Positions 23,883 through 32,350 of a DNA stretch of 54,113 bases are shown here, in pieces. This DNA is from a virus. The stretch is taken from positions 1 through 54,113 of IMG/VR virus record IMGVR_UViG_3300042868_006771, one strand, 5' to 3'. Below the pieces are notes generated by a model. The model was not told the DNA's origin. It saw only the letters and a program-made list of their open reading frames with translations, and made no database searches. Within the stretch, counting starts at the first letter, position 1; the number at the start of each line of letters is the position of its first letter. A program made the position numbers and the translations under genes.

Positions 23883-26204
23883 ATGAAAAGCATCACAGTT
23901 GTAAAGCGCAGTGGGCATAGAGAACCGCTCGCCTTGGAAAAATGGCAAACCCAAATTGCCAAAGTATGTGCAGGCATAGCAGACGTTAGCCAAAGCATGG
24001 TAGAGATCAAAGCACAGTTGCACTTTTATGACGGTATTACCACCAAAGAAATTGACGGTATCACCTTACGTGCCATTGTGGATCTAATTGACGTGGAGTC
24101 CAACCCTGATGTTGGGCACACCAACTATCAGTACGTGGCAGGCAAGCAACGACTCAGCATGCTACGCAAAGATGTATACGGTTCCTACGATCCTCCCCAC
24201 TTGTATGAGATCGTGAAGACCAACGTGGCCACTGGCCTGTACACTCCCGAACTCCTAGAATGGTACTCAGAGGACGACTGGAACCGTATGCATGACATGA
24301 TTGATCATGCCAAAGATGAATCATACAGTTATGCCGCAGTAGAACAACTGATCGAAAAATATCTAGTAAAGAATCGTAGCACAGGACAAACATATGAAAC
24401 TCCGCAAGTTAGATACATGGTGGCTGCTGCCACTGTATTCCATAAAGAAGAGCCTAACACAGCTCGCATGCGCTATATCAAAGAATACTACACAGCAGCC
24501 AGCGACGGACTCTTCACTCTGGCCACACCTGTGCTGGCTGGGCTTGGTACTCCTACTAAGCAGTTTAGCAGTTGTGTTCTTATTAGATCAGACGATGACT
24601 TGGATAGTATATTTGCCAGCGGTGAGATGATGGCCAAGTATGCCAGCAAACGTGCTGGCATTGGCCTAGAGATTGGGCGACTACGCCCATTGGGTTCACC
24701 AATTCGCGGTGGCGAAATCATGCACACCGGCATGATACCTTTCCTTAAGAAATGGTTTGGCGACTTACGCAGTTGCAGTCAAGGTGGTATCCGCAATGCG
24801 TCAGCCACGGTGTTCTATCCCATTTGGCATCTGCAGTTTGATGATCTCATTGTGCTGAAAAACAATCAAGGCACAGAAGAAACTCGTGTGCGACACATGG
24901 ATTATGGTGTTGTGCTGAGTGCATTCTTTTGGAGACGATTCAAGAACAAAGAAAACATCACATTCTTTGACCCCAATCAAGTACCTGACCTTTATGAAGC
25001 ATTTTATCAAGACACCGCTCGCTTTGAAGAACTTTATATCAAATATGAAAAAACGCCCGGCCTCCGTAAGAAAACGATGGCTGCGGAGGAAGTTTTCAAA
25101 AGTGGTATTCTCAAGGAACGAACCGATACTGGACGTATCTATCTAGTGTTCATTGACAATGTCATGGACCAAGGACCATTTGATCCTGAGTACCATACCA
25201 TTTACCAAAGCAATCTCTGCTGTGAAATCCTGTTGCCCACCAAGCCATTCAAACGTCTGGACGATGAGGAAGGTCGTATTGCGCTGTGTACCTTGGGTTC
25301 GATCAACTGGGGTGCGTTCCGCCATCCTGAAGACATGCGCAGAGCCTGTCGTGTACTTCAACGCAGCCTTTGCAACATCTTGGACTACCAAGACTTCTTG
25401 AGTATTCAAAGTCAACTCAGCAATGATGAAATCCAGCCCTTAGGCATTGGTATTACAAATCTGGCTTACTGGCACGCCAAACGTGGACTAGAGTATGGCG
25501 AAAAGGATGCCTTGGCAGAAGTTAAGTCATGGATGGAACATCAAGCCTACTACTTGACCGAAGCCACTGTAGAACTGGCCCGAGAACGTGGTCGTTGCAA
25601 GGATAGCGACAAGACACGGTATGGTCGTGGAGAGTTTCCCTGGGAACGTAGAGCCAAAGGTGTCAACGAACTCACCGACTTCACACCTGATCCTGCGCTA
25701 GACTGGAACACCCTGCGTGGCAACATGCGAGCATACGGTGTGCGCAACGCCACCTTGATGGCAGTGGCGCCTGTGGAGTCTAGCTCAGTTGTTATCAACT
25801 CAACCAATGGCATTGAAATGCCCATGAGTTTGATCTCAGTCAAAGAATCAAAAGCAGGTAGTTTGACACAAGTTGTACCTGAGTACCATAGACTCAAAAA
25901 CAAATATCAAATGATGTGGGCGCAAAAAGATTGTGTGGGCTATTTAAAAACTGCCGCAGTACTAGCAGCATACATTGATCAGTCAATCAGCACCAACACA
26001 TTTTACAATCCTGCACACTTTGCAGACCGCAAAGTACCTACCACATTGATTGCTAAAAATCTAATGCAAGCACATCACTGGGGTATCAAGACATTTTACT
26101 ACAGTCTAATCAACAAGCAAGGTGCTAAAGCTGCCAAGGAAGAAGCACCCTTGGAAGTGATTGACTTTGATGATGTAGAAGACTGTGAAAGTTGCAAATT
26201 ATGA
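23883..26204 (+). CDS. nrdA: Ribonucleotide reductase class Ia, alpha subunit
   Basis: 773-residue large subunit that reduces NDPs to dNDPs. An ATP-cone-like segment occupies the first ~90 residues, indicating allosteric activity control. The catalytic set is visible: TKQFSSC (Cys equivalent to E. coli C225), YQSNLCCEIL (N437, C439, E441), RIALCTLGSI (C462) and the radical-transfer Tyr pair in KTFYYSL. The C-terminal swinging redox pair C-E-S-C-K-L is present, to be recharged by the glutaredoxin encoded downstream. Start ATG 23883 has AGGA upstream; it overlaps nrdB by 4 nt. Confidence 0.96.
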   Translation: MKSITVVKRSGHREPLALEKWQTQIAKVCAGIADVSQSMVEIKAQLHFYDGITTKEIDGITLRAIVDLIDVESNPDVGHTNYQYVAGKQRLSMLRKDVYGSYDPPHLYEIVKTNVATGLYTPELLEWYSEDDWNRMHDMIDHAKDESYSYAAVEQLIEKYLVKNRSTGQTYETPQVRYMVAAATVFHKEEPNTARMRYIKEYYTAASDGLFTLATPVLAGLGTPTKQFSSCVLIRSDDDLDSIFASGEMMAKYASKRAGIGLEIGRLRPLGSPIRGGEIMHTGMIPFLKKWFGDLRSCSQGGIRNASATVFYPIWHLQFDDLIVLKNNQGTEETRVRHMDYGVVLSAFFWRRFKNKENITFFDPNQVPDLYEAFYQDTARFEELYIKYEKTPGLRKKTMAAEEVFKSGILKERTDTGRIYLVFIDNVMDQGPFDPEYHTIYQSNLCCEILLPTKPFKRLDDEEGRIALCTLGSINWGAFRHPEDMRRACRVLQRSLCNILDYQDFLSIQSQLSNDEIQPLGIGITNLAYWHAKRGLEYGEKDALAEVKSWMEHQAYYLTEATVELARERGRCKDSDKTRYGRGEFPWERRAKGVNELTDFTPDPALDWNTLRGNMRAYGVRNATLMAVAPVESSSVVINSTNGIEMPMSLISVKESKAGSLTQVVPEYHRLKNKYQMMWAQKDCVGYLKTAAVLAAYIDQSISTNTFYNPAHFADRKVPTTLIAKNLMQAHHWGIKTFYYSLINKQGAKAAKEEAPLEVIDFDDVEDCESCKL

Positions 26205-27313
26205 GCCAAGCACAATACAACCTATCAACAAAAACAGACTATTTAAGTCGCAAGATGTTCTTGGACCCAGCAGGCCCTGTTACAATTCAACGCTTTGAAG
26301 AAGTCAAGTACAACAAACTTGTGAAGTTTGAACAAGAGGCACGTGGCTTCTTTTGGATTCCCGAAGAAGTGTCCTTGACCAAAGATGCCAATGACTTCAA
26401 GGAAGCCAGTGACACTGTGAAACATATCTTTACATCAAATCTGTTGCGTCAAACAGCCTTGGATAGTTTGCAAGGTCGTGGTCCTGCACAGGTGTTTACT
26501 CCTGTTGTGAGCATACCTGAACTGGAAGCCTTGATGTACAACTGGAGTTTCTTCGAAACCAACATTCACAGTAGAAGTTACAGTCACATCATTCGCAACA
26601 TCTACAACGTGCCCAAGGAAGTGTTCAACACCATTCACGACACCAAAGAGATTGTGGACATGGCGTCAAGTGTGGGCAAGTACTACGATGAATTGCACAG
26701 AATAAATTGCCATAAAGAACTCAGCAGTGAAATGACAGGTATGGTTCTTGAACAAGAACATATCAAGGCTATCTGGTTGGCACTCAACGCCAGCTATGCA
26801 CTAGAAGCATTCCGCTTCATGGTCAGCTTTGCCACTAGTCTGGCCATGGTTGAGAACCGTATCTTTATTGGCAACGGCAACATCATTAGCCTGATCCTGC
26901 AAGATGAAATCCTGCACAAGGACTGGACTGCTTGGATTATCAATCAGGTTGTGAAAGAAGATCCTCGCTTTGCTGCTGCCAAGGCAGAATGTGAAGCCGA
27001 AGTGTATCAGTTGTACCTGGATGTGATTCGCGAAGAAAAGGCCTGGGCCGACTACTTGTTCAAGCTAGGTCCGGTGATTGGACTCAACGCCAACATTCTC
27101 AAAGACTTTGTGGACTACACAGCAGTGGGCGCACTCAAAGAGATTGGTATCAAGTATCTGGAACCTGCACCACGTAGCACACCCATTCCTTGGTTCATGA
27201 AGCATGTGGACACCAGCAAAAAGCAGACGGCCTTGCAAGAAAATGAGAGTACCAATTATGTTTTGGGAGTTATGTCAGACTCTCTTGACTACGACGAATT
27301 ACCAGATTTATAA
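26201..27313 (+). CDS. nrdB: Ribonucleotide reductase class Ia, beta subunit
   Basis: 370-residue di-iron/tyrosyl-radical subunit from ATG 26201 (overlapping the nrdA TGA). Metal ligands D88, E119, H123, the Glu of ALEAF and E/H of QDEILH are recognisable, and Tyr127 in IHSRSY matches the radical Tyr122 of E. coli. An oddity: the first ligand pair is spaced E-T-N-I-H, one residue longer than the usual E-x-x-H. The C-terminal tail ends DELPDL, acidic as needed to dock on NrdA. Confidence 0.95.
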   Translation: MSQAQYNLSTKTDYLSRKMFLDPAGPVTIQRFEEVKYNKLVKFEQEARGFFWIPEEVSLTKDANDFKEASDTVKHIFTSNLLRQTALDSLQGRGPAQVFTPVVSIPELEALMYNWSFFETNIHSRSYSHIIRNIYNVPKEVFNTIHDTKEIVDMASSVGKYYDELHRINCHKELSSEMTGMVLEQEHIKAIWLALNASYALEAFRFMVSFATSLAMVENRIFIGNGNIISLILQDEILHKDWTAWIINQVVKEDPRFAAAKAECEAEVYQLYLDVIREEKAWADYLFKLGPVIGLNANILKDFVDYTAVGALKEIGIKYLEPAPRSTPIPWFMKHVDTSKKQTALQENESTNYVLGVMSDSLDYDELPDL

Positions 27314-27323
27314 AAGGAAAAAT

Positions 27324-27551
27324 ATGTATAAACCTAATCCTGCAATACGAGATTCTGAAGACTTCCAGAATATTCGCAACGTGATGAGCAAGTTTGAACG
27401 GATTGAAGAAAAGAATCGCTGCTTGCGAGTGCAATTTTTAGACTGGTTGTCAGTTAAGATGCATGCCTGGGCAGATGGTGTCAAAGCCATGTCGGATCGT
27501 ATTGATTCACCATGCATTATTAAAGTAGAGCCCAAAAGGAAAATAATATGA
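27324..27551 (+). CDS. Small phage protein in nrd operon
   Basis: 75-residue protein from ATG 27324, preceded by AAGGAAAA. Helical and basic (MYKPNPAIRDSEDFQNIRNV...). The longer in-frame reading to 27204 overlaps nrdB and has no ribosome site. Function unknown; overlaps the glutaredoxin start by 4 nt. Confidence 0.62.
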   Translation: MYKPNPAIRDSEDFQNIRNVMSKFERIEEKNRCLRVQFLDWLSVKMHAWADGVKAMSDRIDSPCIIKVEPKRKII

Positions 27552-27769
27552 AAGCAATAGTATGGTCCAAGGACCAATGCGCCTTCTGCGAACAAGCCAA
27601 AAGCCTGTTGGAAATGAAAGGCATCGAATATGAAGTGCGCAACATCAGTCAAGACTGGACACGTGAACAATTATTAGAGTCAGTACCCACTGCTAGATCA
27701 GTGCCACAAATCTTCTTGGATAAAGAGTATGTGGGCGGATTTCAGGAACTGCGTCAAAGGTTGATGTAA
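27548..27769 (+). CDS. Glutaredoxin
   Basis: 73-residue glutaredoxin with the redox pair C-A-F-C (residues ~12-15), the TxxSVPQIF cis-proline segment and the glutathione-site G-G-F. It would re-reduce NrdA, as T4 NrdC does. It sits in the nrd operon directly behind nrdB and a small gene, and overlaps the next start by 1 nt (TAATG). Confidence 0.92.
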   Translation: MKAIVWSKDQCAFCEQAKSLLEMKGIEYEVRNISQDWTREQLLESVPTARSVPQIFLDKEYVGGFQELRQRLM

Positions 27770-28374
27770 TGCCACAATTCTCATCTGACTGGTTCAGCAA
27801 TGCACTGGTCAATTTTGATTATATCACCAACTACTTACAAAAACAAAAAACAGTTGATAGCATATTAGAAATAGGCAGCCATGAAGGTCGTAGCACCTGC
27901 TGGATGTTGGAAAACATGCTGTCAGACACAGGCACAATTACCTGTATAGATCCATTTGCTGATCGCCCTGTCACAGCATTCAGTAGTGATTCAATACCTG
28001 AGGATCGTTCAATCGAACAAATCTTCCGTGCCAACACAGCAGAAGTCAAGAAGCCAGAACAAAAATTAGAAGTCCATGCCAACATGAGTTTTCCTGCACT
28101 GGCACAACTGATTGTGGATCAACGTCAATACGACTTCGTCTATGTTGATGGCAGTCACAATGCAGATGATGCCTTGGCTGATGCTGTGATGTGCTTTGGA
28201 TTGTTGCGCCCAGGTGGCGTGATGTTGTTTGATGACTATCTCTGGGAAGATGACCAACATTACCTGGGTCGTTGTAAGCAAAGTATTGATGCCTTTGTGA
28301 ATATGTTTTATCACAGGCTCAAGTTGGGCCTGGTAAATTATCAGTTGGCAATAGTTAAAAAGGAACTAGAATGA
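27769..28374 (+). CDS. Class I SAM-dependent methyltransferase
   Basis: 201-residue Rossmann-type methyltransferase of the Methyltransf_24 kind. Motif I ILEIGSHEGRSTCWML is near residue 37, the acidic end of strand 2 is CIDPFAD, and YDFVYVDGSHNADDALAD plus LLRPGGVMLFDDY form the later motifs. Substrate unknown; relatives modify small molecules or surface glycans. Co-transcribed with glutaredoxin. Confidence 0.8.
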   Translation: MPQFSSDWFSNALVNFDYITNYLQKQKTVDSILEIGSHEGRSTCWMLENMLSDTGTITCIDPFADRPVTAFSSDSIPEDRSIEQIFRANTAEVKKPEQKLEVHANMSFPALAQLIVDQRQYDFVYVDGSHNADDALADAVMCFGLLRPGGVMLFDDYLWEDDQHYLGRCKQSIDAFVNMFYHRLKLGLVNYQLAIVKKELE

Positions 28375-28670
28375 GCGTCGAAATAGGAAAAACATACACC
28401 ATGCGCATGGGCTATGGTGAAGAAATTGTGGCAAAAATCACAGCATTAGACAGCAGTACTTACACCATCAGCAAACCTGTGGCAGTGGTGCCCGGACAGC
28501 AGGGCATACAATTGATGAACTCATTGTTCACCGCAGATCCTGAGGCAGAAGTCACGGTAAATATATCTAGCGTGGCCATGATCGCTCCTGTGCGTGAAGA
28601 CGTTGGGGACAGTTATTTGGAAGCCACAACAGGCATCAAGCCTGTGCGCAGTAAAATCTTAATGGGATAA
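28371..28670 (+). CDS. Conserved phage protein, Sm-fold-like
   Basis: 99-residue beta-rich protein (MSVEIGKTYTMRMGYGEEIV; KPVAVVPGQQGIQLM; SSVAMIAPVREDVGDSYLEA). The strand pattern is compatible with a small Sm/SH3-like barrel, which is a guess from the sequence. Conserved in T4-like marine phages as I recall. It overlaps the methyltransferase by 4 nt and lies 1 nt before the PAAR gene. Confidence 0.62.
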   Translation: MSVEIGKTYTMRMGYGEEIVAKITALDSSTYTISKPVAVVPGQQGIQLMNSLFTADPEAEVTVNISSVAMIAPVREDVGDSYLEATTGIKPVRSKILMG

Positions 28671-28671
28671 C

Positions 28672-28956
28672 ATGCCAGCAGTACAACGACAAGGTGATCC
28701 AAACAGTTCAGGAGGCATCAACACCTCAGGAGTGGCATCTGTGCGAGTAAACGGTCGTCCCATTGTTGTGCCTGGCATATCAGTAACACCACATCCCTGT
28801 TGTGGACAAGATGGATGTGGCATACATTGTAGTGCAATCACCACCGGGGGGTCCGGCTCAGTGCGTGCTGGCAACCGCTCTGTGATCCGCGATGGTGATA
28901 GTGACACCTGTGGACATCCACGCACAGCAGGATCTGCTTCCGTGAGGGCAGCATAA
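28672..28956 (+). CDS. PAAR-domain baseplate spike tip
   Basis: 94-residue PAAR protein that caps the central spike and helps pierce the outer membrane. The repeat layout is typical: RQGDPNSSGG, VRVNGRPIVVPG, PCCGQDGCG...HC and VRAGNRSVIRDGDSDTCGHP, with Cys/His residues suited to metal binding at the tip. It heads a group of three baseplate-type genes. Confidence 0.9.
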   Translation: MPAVQRQGDPNSSGGINTSGVASVRVNGRPIVVPGISVTPHPCCGQDGCGIHCSAITTGGSGSVRAGNRSVIRDGDSDTCGHPRTAGSASVRAA

Positions 28957-30110
28957 TGGCTGACTCAATTGCAACGCCACTACAACTGTGGGCCGGCGTG
29001 GGCATGTACTCAGGCAATGTTATTACGGCCAACACACAACTGGCCAACAATGTGGCTGCTTACAATGCCTTAACACCCATAGCCAGTTTGATCTACACCA
29101 TTGGACAAGCGTCCGGCAATGTCAGTCTTAACATCAGTGCTGGTACGTTGGCCAGCCTCAAAGCAATTGGTGCAAGTGTATCAGGTAGTTATTGTCCAGC
29201 CCTGGGCGACAGTGTGCCCAGCAATGTTTCATGGACTGTGGGCAATGCTGGTTATGCCTCTAGCATAACCACAGCAGCCAGTACCTATCTAGGCGGCGGT
29301 GACTTTGGAAAATTTGCAATGGCTTTTGGTGCGGCACAAGGTTATATCAGTCTTACCAATGGTATCATCAACAGTGCAGTCAATGTCAACAGCGATGATT
29401 TCCTTGGTCCTACTTACTCTGGTATGGACAACTTGATATCTGGTGACTTAGGCAAAGTTAACTTGGCCTTTCCGGCGTTTGGTGCCGATCTGGCCAACAT
29501 TGGTGGTGCTGTAAAATTTGCACGAGCGGATCAAATTGGAACACCAGCCAGTTTGCTGCAAAATCTTGCCGAGGCTGGCAACATGATCAATGGATCTACA
29601 CCGTGTGTGACCACGGCATTGCAAGCACAAGGACTGTCAGATCGAAACATTGCCGATCTTGTGAACAACAATGTGCAAAGTTTGTTCAACCCCAATGGAC
29701 TAACTGCAAATCAATTTGATGTACTGCAAAAAGCAGCCTACCCAGCCTTGGTCAATGTCACTGGTGATTGTTTGACCGAAGTGTTGGAAATTTTGGATTG
29801 TAGCACACCCAACATTGTGACCATGGCAGATCTGCTGAATCCTGTAAAACTGTACCCCACAAGTTTTAGCAGTTTGACATTGCCCACCCCTGATGGGCCT
29901 GTGTTGATCTACAATACCGATGGCAGTGTCAACAGTGCGATTGAACCCATATTGAATTCTGGCACAGTGAGTCCCAAGGGCTGTGATGATTTGGCCAAGA
30001 TAGTTCCGCCAGCACAGGCACAGGCCAACCGCGCACTGCAAATTGCCTATCAACAGGTCAAAGGCATAGGTGGCACTACCACACAACAACTAGCGGCGAT
30101 ACTACAATGA
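28956..30110 (+). CDS. Baseplate/tail structural protein candidate
   Basis: 384-residue Ala/Gly/Asn/Ser-rich protein following the PAAR gene with start/stop overlap (TAATG). No enzyme motif, signal peptide or transmembrane helix. Its position immediately behind the spike tip and the shared composition with the next gene suggest a baseplate component. Cysteines are few but scattered (e.g. NVTGDCLTEVLEILDC). Specific role unknown. Confidence 0.65.
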   Translation: MADSIATPLQLWAGVGMYSGNVITANTQLANNVAAYNALTPIASLIYTIGQASGNVSLNISAGTLASLKAIGASVSGSYCPALGDSVPSNVSWTVGNAGYASSITTAASTYLGGGDFGKFAMAFGAAQGYISLTNGIINSAVNVNSDDFLGPTYSGMDNLISGDLGKVNLAFPAFGADLANIGGAVKFARADQIGTPASLLQNLAEAGNMINGSTPCVTTALQAQGLSDRNIADLVNNNVQSLFNPNGLTANQFDVLQKAAYPALVNVTGDCLTEVLEILDCSTPNIVTMADLLNPVKLYPTSFSSLTLPTPDGPVLIYNTDGSVNSAIEPILNSGTVSPKGCDDLAKIVPPAQAQANRALQIAYQQVKGIGGTTTQQLAAILQ

Positions 30111-30964
30111 CCACACTCACACAAACAGCGGCCGAAACAGCAGCTTATACAAAGAAGTTGAGCACACTCAAGGGACTTGATCTAATCAATGGACCGTCAA
30201 CAACACCTGTACCGGCAGCAGTGCCTACATTTTATTTTAATTATTTGGCCAAAGGATCAGGTCCCAATGGCACGTATCTGACCACAGACTTTTTTGGCTC
30301 AACAATTGGATTCCCTTACAATGAGTATTTGCCCACAGTGACTTCGACCATTTCTGCTCAATTCACTGCTGGAAATCTCAGCGCACTCAGCACCATATAC
30401 TCACAAATGGTCAGCCTGGTCACAAGTGTGTTTGGTGTGCCGCCTACTATCACAATACCCAGTGGACCGGCTGCAGGAGTGTATGCCACATATGATGATG
30501 CCTTGGCTGCCTTGGTCACAGCAGCCAATGCAGCCGTTGGTGCAGCCATCACTGCCATGGGTGCCACAACCACTGCCAGTTTGAACACTGCATGGTACAC
30601 TATGACCTCGCACAGCGCCAACGAAGCAGCATTTCAAGCCAAAGCCAGCATCAACTATGCCACAATGACTGCTGGTGCTGAATTGCCTATCACTGCTTTT
30701 ATTCCTTCCTTGGCCGGTTATGGTCAAGAAACACAAACAGGTATGGCAGCACAGTTCTTGGAAAGCGTTGCCAACACTGCCAATCAGTATGGTCAGGCCA
30801 TGGTGGGTGCGCTACGCGAGGGACGCAACACCGCAGGTATCAATGCAGTGAACTTGAAAATTGACAATGCAGTGCCCAGTTTGCCCAATGCTGTGCCACC
30901 ACAGGCCACGCTGAGTAGCAGTGAATACACACCCGCAGAAGCCCGAGCACAAGTGCAAACCTAA
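30107..30964 (+). CDS. Baseplate/tail structural protein candidate
   Basis: 285-residue Ala/Thr-rich protein, overlapping the previous gene by 4 nt. It carries long Ala-rich helical stretches (AALVTAANAAVGAAITAMGA) and no cysteine pairs or catalytic motif. Likely a virion component translated with the PAAR group; it ends the group ahead of a promoter island. Confidence 0.62.
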   Translation: MTTLTQTAAETAAYTKKLSTLKGLDLINGPSTTPVPAAVPTFYFNYLAKGSGPNGTYLTTDFFGSTIGFPYNEYLPTVTSTISAQFTAGNLSALSTIYSQMVSLVTSVFGVPPTITIPSGPAAGVYATYDDALAALVTAANAAVGAAITAMGATTTASLNTAWYTMTSHSANEAAFQAKASINYATMTAGAELPITAFIPSLAGYGQETQTGMAAQFLESVANTANQYGQAMVGALREGRNTAGINAVNLKIDNAVPSLPNAVPPQATLSSSEYTPAEARAQVQT

Positions 30965-30985
30965 AAAGTAATACTTTTTTGCTAC

Positions 30986-31014
30986 TTGACCAATAATTCC
31001 CAATTTGCTATAAT
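30986..31014 (+). promoter_or_regulatory. Sigma70 promoter, early type
   Basis: TTGACC (30986-30991), 17-bp spacer, TATAAT (31009-31014). Nearly the same sequence recurs at 31343-31371, and the TTGACCAATAA part also at 53269. Confidence 0.85.
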
Positions 31015-31044
31015 ATTGACATAGAGTAGCAAAAAGGAGCCAAG

Positions 31045-31317
31045 ATGACTGCACTAGTTGAATACACATTGGAACTGTACAAATCTGACAAACGTGTCAA
31101 AGGCGGTAAGCGTCTTGTTGCAAAAGAAGAATTTGCTCCTGTAACCAGAGCCTATATCCGGGCTGTGATTGAATCCAAAACTAAATTGGGTTTTATTGTG
31201 GAACCCCATGAGACTTGGGTTACCAAACGCAACATGATGACTGGTAAGACATACCAGGAACGTTATGACACACCGTACTTCTGCTCGCCCAGCTCAGAAT
31301 CATTCTGGGCAATGTAA
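31045..31317 (+). CDS. Small early-type phage protein
   Basis: 90-residue basic protein (MTALVEYTLELYKSDKRVKG) with Shine-Dalgarno AAGGAGCC. No motif recognised. It is monocistronic, between its own consensus promoter and a hairpin, the arrangement of an early host-takeover gene. Function unknown. Confidence 0.68.
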   Translation: MTALVEYTLELYKSDKRVKGGKRLVAKEEFAPVTRAYIRAVIESKTKLGFIVEPHETWVTKRNMMTGKTYQERYDTPYFCSPSSESFWAM

Positions 31318-31330
31318 TACTTGAGTATTA
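31315..31330 (+). terminator. Weak hairpin terminator
   Basis: TAATAC-TTGA-GTATTA followed by CAATTTT, starting at the stop codon of the preceding gene. The stem is AT-rich, so attenuation rather than full termination is likely. Confidence 0.45.
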
Positions 31331-31342
31331 CAATTTTGGCGG

Positions 31343-31371
31343 TTGACCAATAATTGCCAAAATGCTATAAT
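31343..31371 (+). promoter_or_regulatory. Sigma70 promoter, early type
   Basis: TTGACC, 17-bp spacer, TATAAT. The spacer differs from the copy at 30986 at only a few positions, indicating a duplicated promoter unit. Confidence 0.85.
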
Positions 31372-31401
31372 ATGGACATATTGTAACAAAAGGAGCCTGA
31401 A

Positions 31402-31683
31402 ATGACATACGCAACAATCCAAGAAGTTAACACTTCGATCATGTTTAGCAATTTCTCAAACGAACAGCTGGACTCAATTACCAGTGCTGTACAGTATGCT
31501 CGTGCTCAACTTCGTGCAGTAAAAATTCGTGAGTTTACCAAAGGTGACACAGTGAAGTTTCACAGCACCAAACGTGGTGTCACAGTAAAGGGCACAGTCA
31601 CAAAGGTTGCCATCAAGTATGTCACAGTCAAAGACGGTGCCACACTGTGGAAAGTTCCTGCCAACATGTTGGAGGCCGCATAA
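31402..31683 (+). CDS. Small phage protein with KOW/SH3-like C-terminus
   Basis: 93-residue protein (MTYATIQEVNTSIMFSNFSN) preceded by AAAGGAGCC. The C-terminal half (KGDTVKFHSTKRGVTVKGTV...TVKDGATLWKVP) has the glycine and strand pattern of a KOW/SH3-type nucleic-acid or ribosome-binding barrel; this is by eye. First gene of a small operon that continues through the following two genes. Confidence 0.65.
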   Translation: MTYATIQEVNTSIMFSNFSNEQLDSITSAVQYARAQLRAVKIREFTKGDTVKFHSTKRGVTVKGTVTKVAIKYVTVKDGATLWKVPANMLEAA

Positions 31684-31901
31684 TGAATGAATGGATTTTA
31701 CTTGTGGCCTTTATCAGCCCCGGCGGCAACTTCATGGACAAAGTGCCTGTGACCATGCCCACCAAAATTGCATGCGAACGAGCAATCAAAACACTGCCCA
31801 AAAAAGGTGAGCACCCAATGGGTGTACAGTACCAAGGCGTGTGTGTCACACAGGCACACTGGAATGGCACTGAGCCAATGAAAAATGTACCACTTGATTA
31901 A
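31683..31901 (+). CDS. Small phage protein
   Basis: 72-residue protein from ATG 31683 (overlapping the previous TAA as TAATG), starting MNEWILLVAFISPGGNFMDK. The hydrophobic start is short and could be a membrane anchor or a buried strand. Two cysteines. Function unknown. Confidence 0.6.
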   Translation: MNEWILLVAFISPGGNFMDKVPVTMPTKIACERAIKTLPKKGEHPMGVQYQGVCVTQAHWNGTEPMKNVPLD

Positions 31902-31912
31902 CGGAGAAAAAC

Positions 31913-32338
31913 ATGGGACTTGACATGTACGCATACGTGGCTGCTCGAGCAGGCCAGCAAGATGAATTTTACGAAGGTGCCGAGTATGATGCAGACGCTG
32001 GCGAATTTGTAAACCCCAATGTCAATCGGCCACGCCAAATTTGTTACTGGCGCAAACATCCCAACCTGCATGGCTGGATGGCTCGTTTGTGGTTGACACG
32101 GGAAGGTAATCAACTACGTGAAGCAGACAACTTCAATGGCATTGAACTAGAGCTCACCGCCGAGGACTTGGATGAACTAGAAGCAGTAGTAAAAGCACGT
32201 GAACTTCCGGCAACGTCAGGATTCTTTTTTGGTAGTGACGCCGACACACACTATTACAACGATGACTTGAAATTTATCCAAGAAGCCCGTGCAGAAATGT
32301 TCTTGGGTTTGAAAGTATTCTATAACTCATCATGGTAA
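31913..32338 (+). CDS. Conserved MGLDMY-family protein
   Basis: 141-residue protein opening MGLDMYAYVAARAGQ, the hallmark of a small family found in phages and bacteria, followed by RQICYWRKHPNLHGWMARLW. The family is often mis-annotated and has no established activity that I know of. Good Shine-Dalgarno (ACGGAGAAAAAC). Confidence 0.65.
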   Translation: MGLDMYAYVAARAGQQDEFYEGAEYDADAGEFVNPNVNRPRQICYWRKHPNLHGWMARLWLTREGNQLREADNFNGIELELTAEDLDELEAVVKARELPATSGFFFGSDADTHYYNDDLKFIQEARAEMFLGLKVFYNSSW

Positions 32339-32350
32339 CACTGTAAATAT

